Of a stretch of DNA of 64,000 nt, positions 44,070-52,988 are shown one piece after another. The notes under the pieces are model-generated. The model searched no databases. It saw only the letters and a list, made by a program, of their open reading frames with translations, and was not told where the DNA came from. Numbering within the stretch: position 1 is the stretch's first letter; every line of letters begins with the position of its first letter. The position numbers and the translations under genes were made by a program. This stretch comes from an uncultured Hyphomonas sp. (lineage in GTDB: Bacteria > Pseudomonadota > Alphaproteobacteria > Caulobacterales > Hyphomonadaceae). The stretch spans positions 248,001-312,000 of the forward strand of contig NZ_OY782759.1 in assembly GCF_963678195.1 (NCBI RefSeq), written 5' to 3'.

Positions 44070-45512
44070 ATGCCAGACAAAATGCTGCAGTTCACTCATG
44101 TGCCGCGCACCATGCCGGACAAGCGGGGTGCGGATAAGCGCGCGGCGGATTTCGATGAAATCTATGATGCCTTCAGCGCAGATGCGGCAGCGGCGCAGGC
44201 CTCGCGCTGTTCGCAATGCGGCGTGCCGTTCTGCCAGCAGGGCTGCCCATTGCAGAACAATATCCCGGACTGGCTGCGCCTTGCCGCCGAGGGCCGTCTG
44301 GAAGAAGCCTGGCGTGTCTCTTCGGCAACCAACAACATGCCGGAGATCTGCGGACGCATCTGCCCGCAGGACCGGCTGTGCGAAGGCATCTGCACGATCG
44401 AACAATCCGGTCATGGCACGGTGACCATCGGATCGATCGAGAAATACATTACGGACAATGCCTGGGCGGAAGGCTGGGTACAGCCGATCAAGCCGGTGCG
44501 CGAGCGCAAGCAATCGGCCGGCATCATCGGGGCAGGGCCGGCAGGCCTCGCCGCTGCCGAGCAGCTTCGCCGCAAAGGCTATCAGGTGACGGTCTATGAC
44601 GCCTATGACCGGGGGGGCGGCCTGCTGACCTATGGCATTCCGGGCTTCAAGCTGGAGAAGGATGTCGTCGAGCGCCGCGTCAAGCGGCTGGAAGACTCCG
44701 GCATCAAGTTCAAGTTCAATACCCGGATCGGCCAGAAAGTAACGCTGCAGAAGCTGCGCGACACGCACGACACGGTGCTGATCGCAACGGGCGTCTATGC
44801 GGCCAAGGATCTGAAGTGCCCGGGCTCCGGCGCAGACGGCGTGCATGCGGCGCTCGATTACCTCACGGCGTCGAACCGCAAGGGCTTCGGCGATGCGGTC
44901 GCGGAATTCGATGTCGGCACGCTGGACGCGAAGGACAAGCGCGTCGTTGTCGTCGGCGGCGGCGACACGGCAATGGACTGTGTACGCACGGCGATCCGTC
45001 AGGGTGCCAAGGAAGTGACCTGCCTCTATCGCCGCGACCGGGCCAACATGCCGGGCAGCCAGCGCGAAGTTCAGAATGCCGAGGAAGAGGGAGTCAAATT
45101 CGAATGGCTCGCCAGCCCCGAGGCCATTCTCGACACAAAGGGCAAGGCGAAAGGCGTGCGTGCTGCACGGATGAAACTGGGCGAACCGGATGCGTCCGGC
45201 CGTCAGAGCCCGGTGAAAACCGGCGAGACCTTCAATGTGAAAGCCGACATGGTGATCAAGGCGCTGGGCTTCGATCCGGAAGATCTGCCGGCCCTGTTCG
45301 ACGAACCGGCTCTTTCCGTAAATCGCTGGGGCGCGGTGAAGGTGGACTATTCCACAATGGAAACCAGCCTGCCGGGCGTTTACGCCGCCGGCGATATTGT
45401 GCGCGGGGCATCGCTGGTCGTCTGGGGCATCAAGGATGGCCGGGACGCCGCAGAAGCCATGCACCAGGCCATGAAACAGGACGCACGCGCGTCGAAAGTG
45501 GCGGCGGAATAG
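44070..45512 (+). CDS. gltD: Glutamate synthase, small (beta) subunit
   Basis: GltD supplies electrons from NADPH to GltB through FAD and iron-sulfur clusters. The 480-residue protein has N-terminal cluster-binding Cys in RCSQCGVPFCQQGCPL and CGRICPQDRLCEGICTI, the FAD motif GIIGAGPAGLAAAEQLRRKG, RGGGLLTYGIPGF, and the NADPH motif VVVVGGGDTAMDCVRTAIRQ. It is followed two bases later by a GFA-type gene and then gltB. The upstream DNA carries a palindrome. Confidence 0.95.
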   Translation: MPDKMLQFTHVPRTMPDKRGADKRAADFDEIYDAFSADAAAAQASRCSQCGVPFCQQGCPLQNNIPDWLRLAAEGRLEEAWRVSSATNNMPEICGRICPQDRLCEGICTIEQSGHGTVTIGSIEKYITDNAWAEGWVQPIKPVRERKQSAGIIGAGPAGLAAAEQLRRKGYQVTVYDAYDRGGGLLTYGIPGFKLEKDVVERRVKRLEDSGIKFKFNTRIGQKVTLQKLRDTHDTVLIATGVYAAKDLKCPGSGADGVHAALDYLTASNRKGFGDAVAEFDVGTLDAKDKRVVVVGGGDTAMDCVRTAIRQGAKEVTCLYRRDRANMPGSQREVQNAEEEGVKFEWLASPEAILDTKGKAKGVRAARMKLGEPDASGRQSPVKTGETFNVKADMVIKALGFDPEDLPALFDEPALSVNRWGAVKVDYSTMETSLPGVYAAGDIVRGASLVVWGIKDGRDAAEAMHQAMKQDARASKVAAE

Positions 45513-45514
45513 CC

Positions 45515-45934
45515 ATGGCAGAGCGTATGAAAGGACGGTGCCTTTGCGGCGCCGTTCAGTTTGAAGGCACACTGAAGGATGGCGCTGAGTTTGGCGTCTG
45601 CCATTGCAGCACGTGCCAGCACTGGAATGGCGGACCGGGTCTGGCGACCGAAATGGATGGCATGAACATCTCCGGCGAAAGCCATGTGACCTGGTATGCC
45701 AGTTCCGAGTGGGCGGAGCGGGGCTTTTGCGCCGGGTGCGGCAGCAATCTGTTCTATCGCCTGAAGGAAAACCGCGACCTCTATTTCGTTCAGGTCGGCT
45801 GCCTGGATGAACCGGGTCGCCTGACGCTTGCCGAACATATCTTCGTTGAGGAAATGCCCGGCCATTATGATTTTACCGGCAATGCCCCGCGCCTGACCGG
45901 CGCTGAATTTCTTGCCCGTCTGCAGGGAGAATAA
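45515..45934 (+). CDS. GFA/CENP-V-type zinc-binding protein
   Basis: This 139-residue protein has the glutathione-dependent formaldehyde-activating (GFA) fold with its zinc-binding Cys clusters: GRCLCGAVQFEGTL, GVCHCSTCQHWNGGPG and FCAGCGSNLFYRL. The family includes S-hydroxymethyl-glutathione-forming enzymes, but most members are unassigned. The ATG at 45515 lies two bases after the gltD stop, and gltB begins one base after its own stop. It is therefore within the glt operon, an unexpected site for this family. Confidence 0.87.
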   Translation: MAERMKGRCLCGAVQFEGTLKDGAEFGVCHCSTCQHWNGGPGLATEMDGMNISGESHVTWYASSEWAERGFCAGCGSNLFYRLKENRDLYFVQVGCLDEPGRLTLAEHIFVEEMPGHYDFTGNAPRLTGAEFLARLQGE

Positions 45935-45935
45935 A

Positions 45936-48900
45936 ATGAGTGAGATCGAACGCTATCTCGCAAATCGCGACATGCTGATCGAGGCGAATGCCTACAATCC
46001 GCTGGACGAGCATGATGCCTGCGGCGTCGGCCTTGTGGCCTCGCTGGACGGCAAGCCGCGCCGCGAAATTGTCGAGATGGGCATCAAGGCCCTGAAGAAT
46101 GTCTGGCACCGCGGCGCGGTCGATGCCGACGGCAAGACGGGCGATGGCGCGGGTATCCGTGTGGAAGTGCCGCAGGAATTTTTCCGCGAACATGTCACCC
46201 GCACGGGGCACAAGCCGACGGACGATCCGATCTGCGTTGGCCAGATTTTCCTGCCGCGTACAGATTTTGCTGCGCAGGAAGCAGCCCGTACGCTGGTGGA
46301 AACCGAAGTCCTTCACTTCGGCTTCTATATTTATGGCTGGCGCCAGCCGCCGATCGACGTCTCGGTCATCGGCCAGAAGGCCAAGGATACGCGCCCCGCG
46401 ATCGAGCAGATCATGTTTCGCGACGCAATGGGCCGTTCCAGCGAAGAACTGGAACGTGCGCTTTACATCTGCCGCCGCCGCATCGAGCGCCGGGCCCGCG
46501 AAGCGGCCATCCCCAGCTTCTATATCTGTTCCCTGAGTAATGCCTCACTGATCTACAAGGGTATGTTCCTCGCGCAGGACATCGACAGGTTTTATCTCGA
46601 CCTGCAGAGCGAGCAGTTCAGCTCTGCCTTTGCGATCTATCACCAGCGCTATTCGACCAACACATTCCCGCAATGGGCGCTGGCCCAGCCTTTCCGCATG
46701 ATCGCCCATAATGGCGAGATCAACACGGTGCGCGGCAACAAGAACTGGATGAAGAGCCACGAGATCCGCATGGTGTCGGAGACCTATGGCGAGCATGTTG
46801 AAGATGTGAAACCGGTGATCCCGGATGGCACGTCGGATTCCGGCGCGCTGGATTCGGTCTGGGAACTCCTTTGCAAGTCGGGCCGCTCCGCGCCGATGGC
46901 AAAGGCGATGCTCATTCCGGAAGCCTGGTCGAAGCGTGATTCTGTCATGCCGCTCGCCCACCGGGCCCTCTACGATTACTGCAACTCGGTCATGGAACCG
47001 TGGGACGGCCCGGCCGGGATCGCCGCCTATGATGGCCGCTGGGCGATTGCGGGCCTCGACCGGAATGGCCTGCGTCCGCTGCGCTATGCGCTGACCACGG
47101 ATGGGATTCTCGCGGTCGGTTCCGAAACCGGCATGTGTCCGCTGGGCGATCATGAAGTGGCCAAGCGCGGGTCCATCCCGGCGGGTGGCATGATCGCGGC
47201 GGACCTGAAGACCGGCAAGTTCTACGACCACAAGGAAATTATCGATTATCTCGCCGCTCAGGCGCCGTACGAGGAATGGCTGTCGGCCGTGACCGAGCTG
47301 GAGCCGGAAATCGGCCCTGGTGAAGAGCCGGCCATGTTCGCCAAGGAAGAGCTGCTGCGCCGCCAGACGGCCGCGGGCTATTCACTGGAAACGCTCGAAC
47401 TCATCCTGTCGCCCATGGTGGAGGCGGGCAAGGAAGCCATCGGCTCGATGGGGGACGACACGGCTCCGGCGGTGCTCTCGTTCAATTACCGCCCGATGAG
47501 CCATTTCTTCCGCCAGAATTTTAGCCAGGTGACCAACCCGCCAGTTGACCCCTTGCGCGAAGAACGCGTGATGAGCCTCAAGACGCGGTTCAAGAACCTC
47601 GGCAACGTGCTGGATACGGACAAGTCGCAGCAGGAAGTCTTCGTGCTGGAAAGCCCGGTGCTGACCAATGGCATGTATGAACGCCTGCTGACGAAACTCG
47701 GGGTGTCCTATACCGAGATCGACTGTACCTTCCCGGCAGAGGACGTCACCAATGACGGCAGCGCCCTGAAAGAGGCGCTCTCCCGCATCCGCCAGGAAGC
47801 TGAAGATGCCGTACGCGAAGGCCGCGAACATATCGTTCTGACGGACCAGTACCAGTCTGCCAGCCGCACGGCCATTCCGATGATCCTTGCGACGGGCGCG
47901 GTGCATTCGCACCTTGTGGCGCAAGGCTTGCGGACATTCTGCTCCATCACGGTGCGCTCGTCCGAATGTCTGGACACGCATTACTTCGCGGTGCTTGTTG
48001 GCGTCGGCGCCACCTGCGTGAACGCCTACCTGGCGCAGGATGCGATTACGGACCGGCATGCCCGCGGACTCTACGGCGACATGTCGCTGGGTGAATGTGT
48101 GCAGAACTACAAGGCCGCGGTTGACGCGGGCCTTCTGAAGATCATGTCCAAGATGGGCATCTCGGTCATCTCCTCCTATCGCGGCGGATACAATTTCGAG
48201 GCGCTTGGCCTTTCCCGCGCGCTTGTCGCCGACTATTTCCCGGGCATGAACAGCCGTATCTCGGGCCTCGGCCTGGCGGGTCTGGAAGAGAACGCGCTGG
48301 TGCGCCATGAAATGGCGTTCGATGAGGATGTGATCTCTCTGCCCGTCGGCGGGTTCTACCGCCTGCGCGCAAAGGACGAGCCGCACGCCCTGGACGGCAC
48401 GCTGATCCACACGTTGCAGACAGCCTGTAATGCGGGCGACTATTCTGTGTACCGCAAGTTTGCCGACGCGCTGGAAGACCGTGCGCCGATCCAGCTACGT
48501 GACCTGCTGGACTTCAAGCACAAGCTGCCAGCTGTGCCGCTGACGCAGGTTCAGTCGATCAACGAGATCCGCAAACGCTTCGTCACGCCCGGCATGTCGC
48601 TCGGCGCGCTGAGCCCTGAGGCGCACGGCACGCTGAACATCGCCATGAACCGGATCGGCGCGAAGTCGGTTTCGGGGGAGGGCGGCGAAGACCGCGCCCG
48701 TTACCGCCCGCTGCCAAATGGCGACAATATGAACTCGTCGGTCAAACAGATTGCGTCCGGCCGCTTCGGCGTGACGGCGGAATATCTGAACCAGTGCCGC
48801 GAGATCGAGATCAAGGTCGCGCAGGGTGCCAAGCCCGGCGAAGGCGGCCAGCTGCCCGGCTTCAAGGTGACCGAGTTCATCGCCCGTCTGCGCCATGCAA

Positions 48901-50474
48901 CGCCGGGTGTGACGCTGATCTCGCCGCCGCCGCACCACGATATCTATTCCATCGAAGACCTGGCCCAGCTGATCTACGACCTGAAGCAGATCAACCCGGA
49001 AGCCCGGGTCTGCGTGAAGCTCGTGGCCCAGTCCGGTGTCGGCACGGTCGCGGCCGGTGTGGCGAAAGCCAAGGCGGACATTATCCTCATCGCCGGCGGT
49101 GTCGGCGGAACGGGTGCCAGCCCGCAGACCTCAGTGAAATTCGCCGGCCTGCCATGGGAAATGGGCCTCGCCGAAGCGCACCAGATCCTGTCGCTCAACA
49201 ATCTGCGCGACAAGGTCACCCTGCGGACCGATGGTGGCCTGCGGACGGGGCGCGATATTGTCATCGCGGCCATGCTGGGCGCTGAGGAATACGGTATCGG
49301 CACGGCCTCGCTCGTCGCCATGGGCTGCATCATGGTGCGCCAGTGCCATTCCAATACGTGCCCGGTCGGCGTCTGCGTGCAGGACGAAGCGCTGCGCGCA
49401 CACTTCACCGGCACGCCGGAGAAAGTCGTCAATTTGATGAGCTTCATTGCCGAGGATGTCCGCGAGATCCTCGCCTCGCTCGGCCTGAAGTCTCTGGACG
49501 AAGCCATCGGCCGCACGGACCTGCTGGCCCAGGTCAGCCGCGGTGCGACGCATCTGGATGACCTCGACCTCAACCCGCTCCTGGTCCAGGTCGATACCGA
49601 CAAGCCCATCGTCTACCAGCCGGCCCACCGGGAAGAAGTTCCGGATACGCTGGACGCCCAGATTCTGCGCGATGCCGAGCCCTTCTTCGAGCGTAGCGAG
49701 AAGATGCAGCTGGAATACGACGTGCAGAACACGATGCGCGCCATCGGCACGCGGTCCAGTTCCGCCATCACGCGGAAGTTCGGCATGCATGCCCTGCCGG
49801 AAGGCCGGCTGCATATCCGGCTCGAAGGCTCGGCCGGCCAGTCGCTTGGCGCGTTCTCTGTTCAGGGCCTGCTGCTGGAAGTCATCGGCGATGCCAATGA
49901 CTATGTCGGCAAGGGCCTGTCGGGGGCGACCATTGTTGTGGCGCCGCGCCCGAAAGACCGCCGCTCGGCCTCCGGCGATGCGATCATCGGCAATACTTGC
50001 CTCTATGGCGCGACCAGCGGCAAGCTGTTTGCCTCCGGCACGGCGGGCGTGCGTTTCGCGGTGCGGAACTCCGGCGCGAAGACGGTGGTCGAAGGCTGCG
50101 GCGCGAATGGCTGTGAGTACATGACCAATGGCCGCGCGGTGATCCTCGGCCCCGTCGGCGACAATTTCGGCGCCGGCATGACGGGCGGGGCGGCCTTCAT
50201 CTGGGATCCGACCAACCGGTTCGAACGGGTCGCGAACCCGGACTCAATCGACTGGCACCCGCTGCCGGAAATGCCGGCCGAGCATATCGGTGAGGCAAAA
50301 GCCCTGATCGAGGAACATGTCCGCCGCACGGGCTCTGTCCGCGGCAAGGAAATCCTCGATGACTGGGACCGGTCTGTCCACGACATGCTGATGGTCGTGC
50401 CGAAGGAAATCGCGCACCTGCTGCTCGGCCGCACCAAACCGAAGGCGAAGAAGAAGGCCAAGGCGAAGGCCTGA
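45936..50474 (+). CDS. gltB: Glutamate synthase, large (alpha) subunit
   Basis: GltB converts glutamine and 2-oxoglutarate to two glutamates. The 1512-residue protein has a short propeptide before the nucleophile Cys29 (DEHDACGVGLVASLDGK), the class II amidotransferase domain (to about 430), the central domain, the FMN-binding synthase domain (about 830-1200, with KPGEGGQLPGFKV, HHDIYSIEDLAQLIYDLKQ and the CHSNTCPVGVC iron-sulfur Cys), and the C-terminal beta-helix domain (GANGCEYMTNGRAVILG). The CAGGGAGA site precedes the ATG at 45936. A strong terminator follows. Confidence 0.97.
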   Translation: MSEIERYLANRDMLIEANAYNPLDEHDACGVGLVASLDGKPRREIVEMGIKALKNVWHRGAVDADGKTGDGAGIRVEVPQEFFREHVTRTGHKPTDDPICVGQIFLPRTDFAAQEAARTLVETEVLHFGFYIYGWRQPPIDVSVIGQKAKDTRPAIEQIMFRDAMGRSSEELERALYICRRRIERRAREAAIPSFYICSLSNASLIYKGMFLAQDIDRFYLDLQSEQFSSAFAIYHQRYSTNTFPQWALAQPFRMIAHNGEINTVRGNKNWMKSHEIRMVSETYGEHVEDVKPVIPDGTSDSGALDSVWELLCKSGRSAPMAKAMLIPEAWSKRDSVMPLAHRALYDYCNSVMEPWDGPAGIAAYDGRWAIAGLDRNGLRPLRYALTTDGILAVGSETGMCPLGDHEVAKRGSIPAGGMIAADLKTGKFYDHKEIIDYLAAQAPYEEWLSAVTELEPEIGPGEEPAMFAKEELLRRQTAAGYSLETLELILSPMVEAGKEAIGSMGDDTAPAVLSFNYRPMSHFFRQNFSQVTNPPVDPLREERVMSLKTRFKNLGNVLDTDKSQQEVFVLESPVLTNGMYERLLTKLGVSYTEIDCTFPAEDVTNDGSALKEALSRIRQEAEDAVREGREHIVLTDQYQSASRTAIPMILATGAVHSHLVAQGLRTFCSITVRSSECLDTHYFAVLVGVGATCVNAYLAQDAITDRHARGLYGDMSLGECVQNYKAAVDAGLLKIMSKMGISVISSYRGGYNFEALGLSRALVADYFPGMNSRISGLGLAGLEENALVRHEMAFDEDVISLPVGGFYRLRAKDEPHALDGTLIHTLQTACNAGDYSVYRKFADALEDRAPIQLRDLLDFKHKLPAVPLTQVQSINEIRKRFVTPGMSLGALSPEAHGTLNIAMNRIGAKSVSGEGGEDRARYRPLPNGDNMNSSVKQIASGRFGVTAEYLNQCREIEIKVAQGAKPGEGGQLPGFKVTEFIARLRHATPGVTLISPPPHHDIYSIEDLAQLIYDLKQINPEARVCVKLVAQSGVGTVAAGVAKAKADIILIAGGVGGTGASPQTSVKFAGLPWEMGLAEAHQILSLNNLRDKVTLRTDGGLRTGRDIVIAAMLGAEEYGIGTASLVAMGCIMVRQCHSNTCPVGVCVQDEALRAHFTGTPEKVVNLMSFIAEDVREILASLGLKSLDEAIGRTDLLAQVSRGATHLDDLDLNPLLVQVDTDKPIVYQPAHREEVPDTLDAQILRDAEPFFERSEKMQLEYDVQNTMRAIGTRSSSAITRKFGMHALPEGRLHIRLEGSAGQSLGAFSVQGLLLEVIGDANDYVGKGLSGATIVVAPRPKDRRSASGDAIIGNTCLYGATSGKLFASGTAGVRFAVRNSGAKTVVEGCGANGCEYMTNGRAVILGPVGDNFGAGMTGGAAFIWDPTNRFERVANPDSIDWHPLPEMPAEHIGEAKALIEEHVRRTGSVRGKEILDDWDRSVHDMLMVVPKEIAHLLLGRTKPKAKKKAKAKA

Positions 50475-50493
50475 TCCTTTATCCCATAAAGAT

Positions 50494-50523
50494 AAAGCCC
50501 CGCGGATCGTTCCGCGGGGCTTT
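50494..50523 (+). terminator. Intrinsic terminator after gltB
   Basis: The 13-bp perfect stem AAAGCCCCGCGGA with a TCGT loop is followed by TTTGCTTTTG, 20 bases after the gltB stop. It also faces the converging DUF4349 gene. Confidence 0.9.
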
Positions 50524-50543
50524 GCTTTTGGGGGAAGGGTGCC

Positions 50544-51476
50544 TCAGTTTTTCTTGCGGCGGATGCGCGGCCAGATCAGTTTCAGCCAGATCCAGACGAA
50601 CACGCCGATCAGGAGCAGCCAGGGCAGGCCGACGGCGAAGGCCGTGATCACGGCGGCGAGCGCGCTCGACAGATTATAGAAGAAATCCCCGAAGGCGCGG
50701 GCCAGCGGCTGTAGCGCGCCCTGCGAGACCGGATTGCGCTTCGTCTCGTAGCTGATCGAGAGCTGGCTCATGTTCACCCGCTGGCGGAGCGCTGCGAGCG
50801 AGGATTTCAGTGAATCGATTTCGCCGTTCACCCGGGCCAGCTCGCGCTCGGTCTCCAGCAGTTCGCCCAGCTTGCCGGGCCGGTCGGCCAGCAGCTGTTC
50901 CAGCCGGGCTTGCAGGGTCTGCTGGGCCTTCAGGCGGGCATCGGTGTCGATGATGGAGACGGTGAGGTCTTCGGCTGTGGTCTGGCGGTTGGTGATCTCG
51001 CCCTTTGCCGCTTTGGCTTCGGCCTCGACGCCGTTCAGGAACTGGTCGATCCAGTCCGGCGTGGCGCGCAGGTTCAGCGAGGCGGAGGCTTCGTCCTCGG
51101 AATAGGCGTTCATCCAGGAATTCGTCACCATGCAAACCGACGGCCCGGCCTTGTTGCAGGCATCGATATGGCCCTGCAGCGTCGGCTCGATTGCATCGAC
51201 CGGCAGGCGCATGCCAAGGGAATGGGAATAGGCGATATATTGCTGGGCGACCGCTTCCCCGCCGGGGCTGCCGCCGCCTGCGTCCATTTCCTCCATGAAC
51301 ACGCCGTCATTGGCCATCTTGGCATTCATGGACATTTCAACGGGGGGCGGCGGTGCGCCCATCGACTGGGCCGATTCGGCATAGTCCGACCGGCCGGGCC
51401 CGCCACAGGCGGCAAGCCCGAGCGTCGATATGGTCAGCGCCGACAAGGCGATACGCAGTGATTTTATGTTCATCAT
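50544..51476 (-). CDS. DUF4349-type lipoprotein
   Basis: This 310-residue protein starts with a lipoprotein signal (ALSALTISTLGLAACGG, Cys in LAAC). The mature part fits DUF4349: LTVSIIDTDARLKAQQTLQ, a long coiled coil with RPGKLGELLETERELARVNG and EIDSLKSSLAALRQRV, SQLSISYETKRN, then a C-terminal membrane helix (VGLPWLLLIGVFVWIWLKLI) and a basic end. It probably spans the envelope as an anchored coiled coil; role unknown. A GGAGGGACC site precedes ATG-ATG at 51471-51476. Confidence 0.84.
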   Translation of the reverse strand: MMNIKSLRIALSALTISTLGLAACGGPGRSDYAESAQSMGAPPPPVEMSMNAKMANDGVFMEEMDAGGGSPGGEAVAQQYIAYSHSLGMRLPVDAIEPTLQGHIDACNKAGPSVCMVTNSWMNAYSEDEASASLNLRATPDWIDQFLNGVEAEAKAAKGEITNRQTTAEDLTVSIIDTDARLKAQQTLQARLEQLLADRPGKLGELLETERELARVNGEIDSLKSSLAALRQRVNMSQLSISYETKRNPVSQGALQPLARAFGDFFYNLSSALAAVITAFAVGLPWLLLIGVFVWIWLKLIWPRIRRKKN

Positions 51477-51799
51477 GGTCCCTCCAGTGGACACATCTCC
51501 CACATGAAACGCGGAAAAAGGCAATATTCCGCTCGGAAAGGGAAGAATTCTGGCGGAGCCGCCGGATTCTGTGCGCGCCGGATATGAGAGGCAGGGGCCT
51601 GGGACGCGGCAGCGCCTGCGACGCGGGCGATTCTGGTCAGCGAGAATGCAATCGCGAATCGATTCCCCGGCCGGGCGACCTTTGTGTTGCCGGGGCTGCA
51701 GGCTGGGCGGAACGTGCCCGCATATCCGGCGCGACGGAGGGTGCGCCGGTCCTCCAGCCTCGGTGAGAGACCCTCCGGACCATTCAAGGACCCAAGGTC

Positions 51800-52963
51800 A
51801 TGATCACAAACACTCGCGCTCCGCTCTTTTCGCCTTCCCGCCGTAGCCTGATGAAACTGGCGGGCGCCGGCGCGGTTGGCGCCGCAACGGCCCTGTCGGC
51901 CTGTGCGGAAACCGCCACCGCAGCCACGCCGGCCAATGACGCCATCGACCCGAATGCCATGGCGATCCTGTCTTCGAACGAAAACCCCTACGGCCCGTCG
52001 CCGATGGCCGTCGAGGCGATCAAGGCGGAAGCCGGCAACCTTTATCGCTACACCTATCCGACGGTGATGAAGTTCGCCGAGATGGTCGCCGAGCGCGAAG
52101 GCGTTGCGCCGGAGCAGGTTCTGGTGACCAACGGTTCGACGCCGATCCTGGCTGCGTTCTCTGATTGGGTGAACGTGAAGGGCGGCAAGATCATCACCTC
52201 CGCCATCACCTATGAAGGCGTGCCGCGCGTGGCCGAACAGGCCGGCACCGAAGTCGTCTACATGCCGCTGACCCAGGACATGGGTTACGATATGGAAGCC
52301 ATCGCCGCCCGCGTCGGCCCGGATACCGGGGCTGTCTATCTCTGCAACCCGAACAACCCGACCGGCAAGACGATCCCGACGGCACAGTTGAAAGCCTTTG
52401 TCGAAGACGTCAGCAACAAGGTGCCGGTTTTCGTCGACGAAGCCTATCTCGACATGTCGGACGATTATCCGGGCAATGTGATGTCCGAATTCGTTGCGGC
52501 CGGTAAGCCGGTCATCGTCGCGCGGACCTTCTCCAAGATCTACGGCATGGCGGGCCAGCGTCTCGGCTACGGCCTGATGCCTGCCGACATGGCGATGGAC
52601 ATGCGCAAGACGGGCCGCTTGTCGAACGTCAACTATCTCGGCCTTGTCGGCGGCATGGCCAGCCTTGAAGACACAGCCCATTTCGAAAAGATGCGCGCCA
52701 CGATGATCCGTGGACGTCAGAAGCTGATCGCCATGGCCGCAGACCTTGGCCGTCCGATCGCGCCGGATCCGCAGGGCAGCTTCATCTATATGGATGTCGG
52801 CATGCCCGCGAAGGATTTCGCCGCCAAAATGCTGGACCGCAATGTCCGCGTTGTGGGCGAGCGCTGGAGCGACCTGCCGAACTGGACGCGTATCTGCGTT
52901 GGCCTCGATCACGAGATCGACAAATGCCACGCGGCCGCAAAAGAAATCCTGACCTCGATCTAA
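51800..52963 (+). CDS. Exported PLP-dependent aminotransferase (class I/II, HisC-like)
   Basis: This 387-residue fold-type I aminotransferase has SSNENPYGPSPMA, GNLYRYTYP, TNGSTPILAAFSDWV, CNPNNPTGKTIP, VFVDEAYLDM and the PLP Lys246 in RTFSKIYGMAGQRLGYG, all like histidinol-phosphate aminotransferase. Unusually, the N-terminus is a twin-arginine signal (PSRRSLMKLAGAGAVGAAT, residues 12-30) followed by LSAC (Cys35, possible lipobox). It may therefore act in the periplasm, and the substrate is unknown. It is unlikely to be the biosynthetic hisC. Confidence 0.88.
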   Translation: MITNTRAPLFSPSRRSLMKLAGAGAVGAATALSACAETATAATPANDAIDPNAMAILSSNENPYGPSPMAVEAIKAEAGNLYRYTYPTVMKFAEMVAEREGVAPEQVLVTNGSTPILAAFSDWVNVKGGKIITSAITYEGVPRVAEQAGTEVVYMPLTQDMGYDMEAIAARVGPDTGAVYLCNPNNPTGKTIPTAQLKAFVEDVSNKVPVFVDEAYLDMSDDYPGNVMSEFVAAGKPVIVARTFSKIYGMAGQRLGYGLMPADMAMDMRKTGRLSNVNYLGLVGGMASLEDTAHFEKMRATMIRGRQKLIAMAADLGRPIAPDPQGSFIYMDVGMPAKDFAAKMLDRNVRVVGERWSDLPNWTRICVGLDHEIDKCHAAAKEILTSI

Positions 52964-52988
52964 GAGGGGACGCTGGCCCTGACTCCGG

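Noticed and set aside
51800-52963. Calling the aminotransferase hisC
   Set aside because: Motifs are HisC-like, but the export signal and distance from the his genes argue against a cytoplasmic biosynthetic role.
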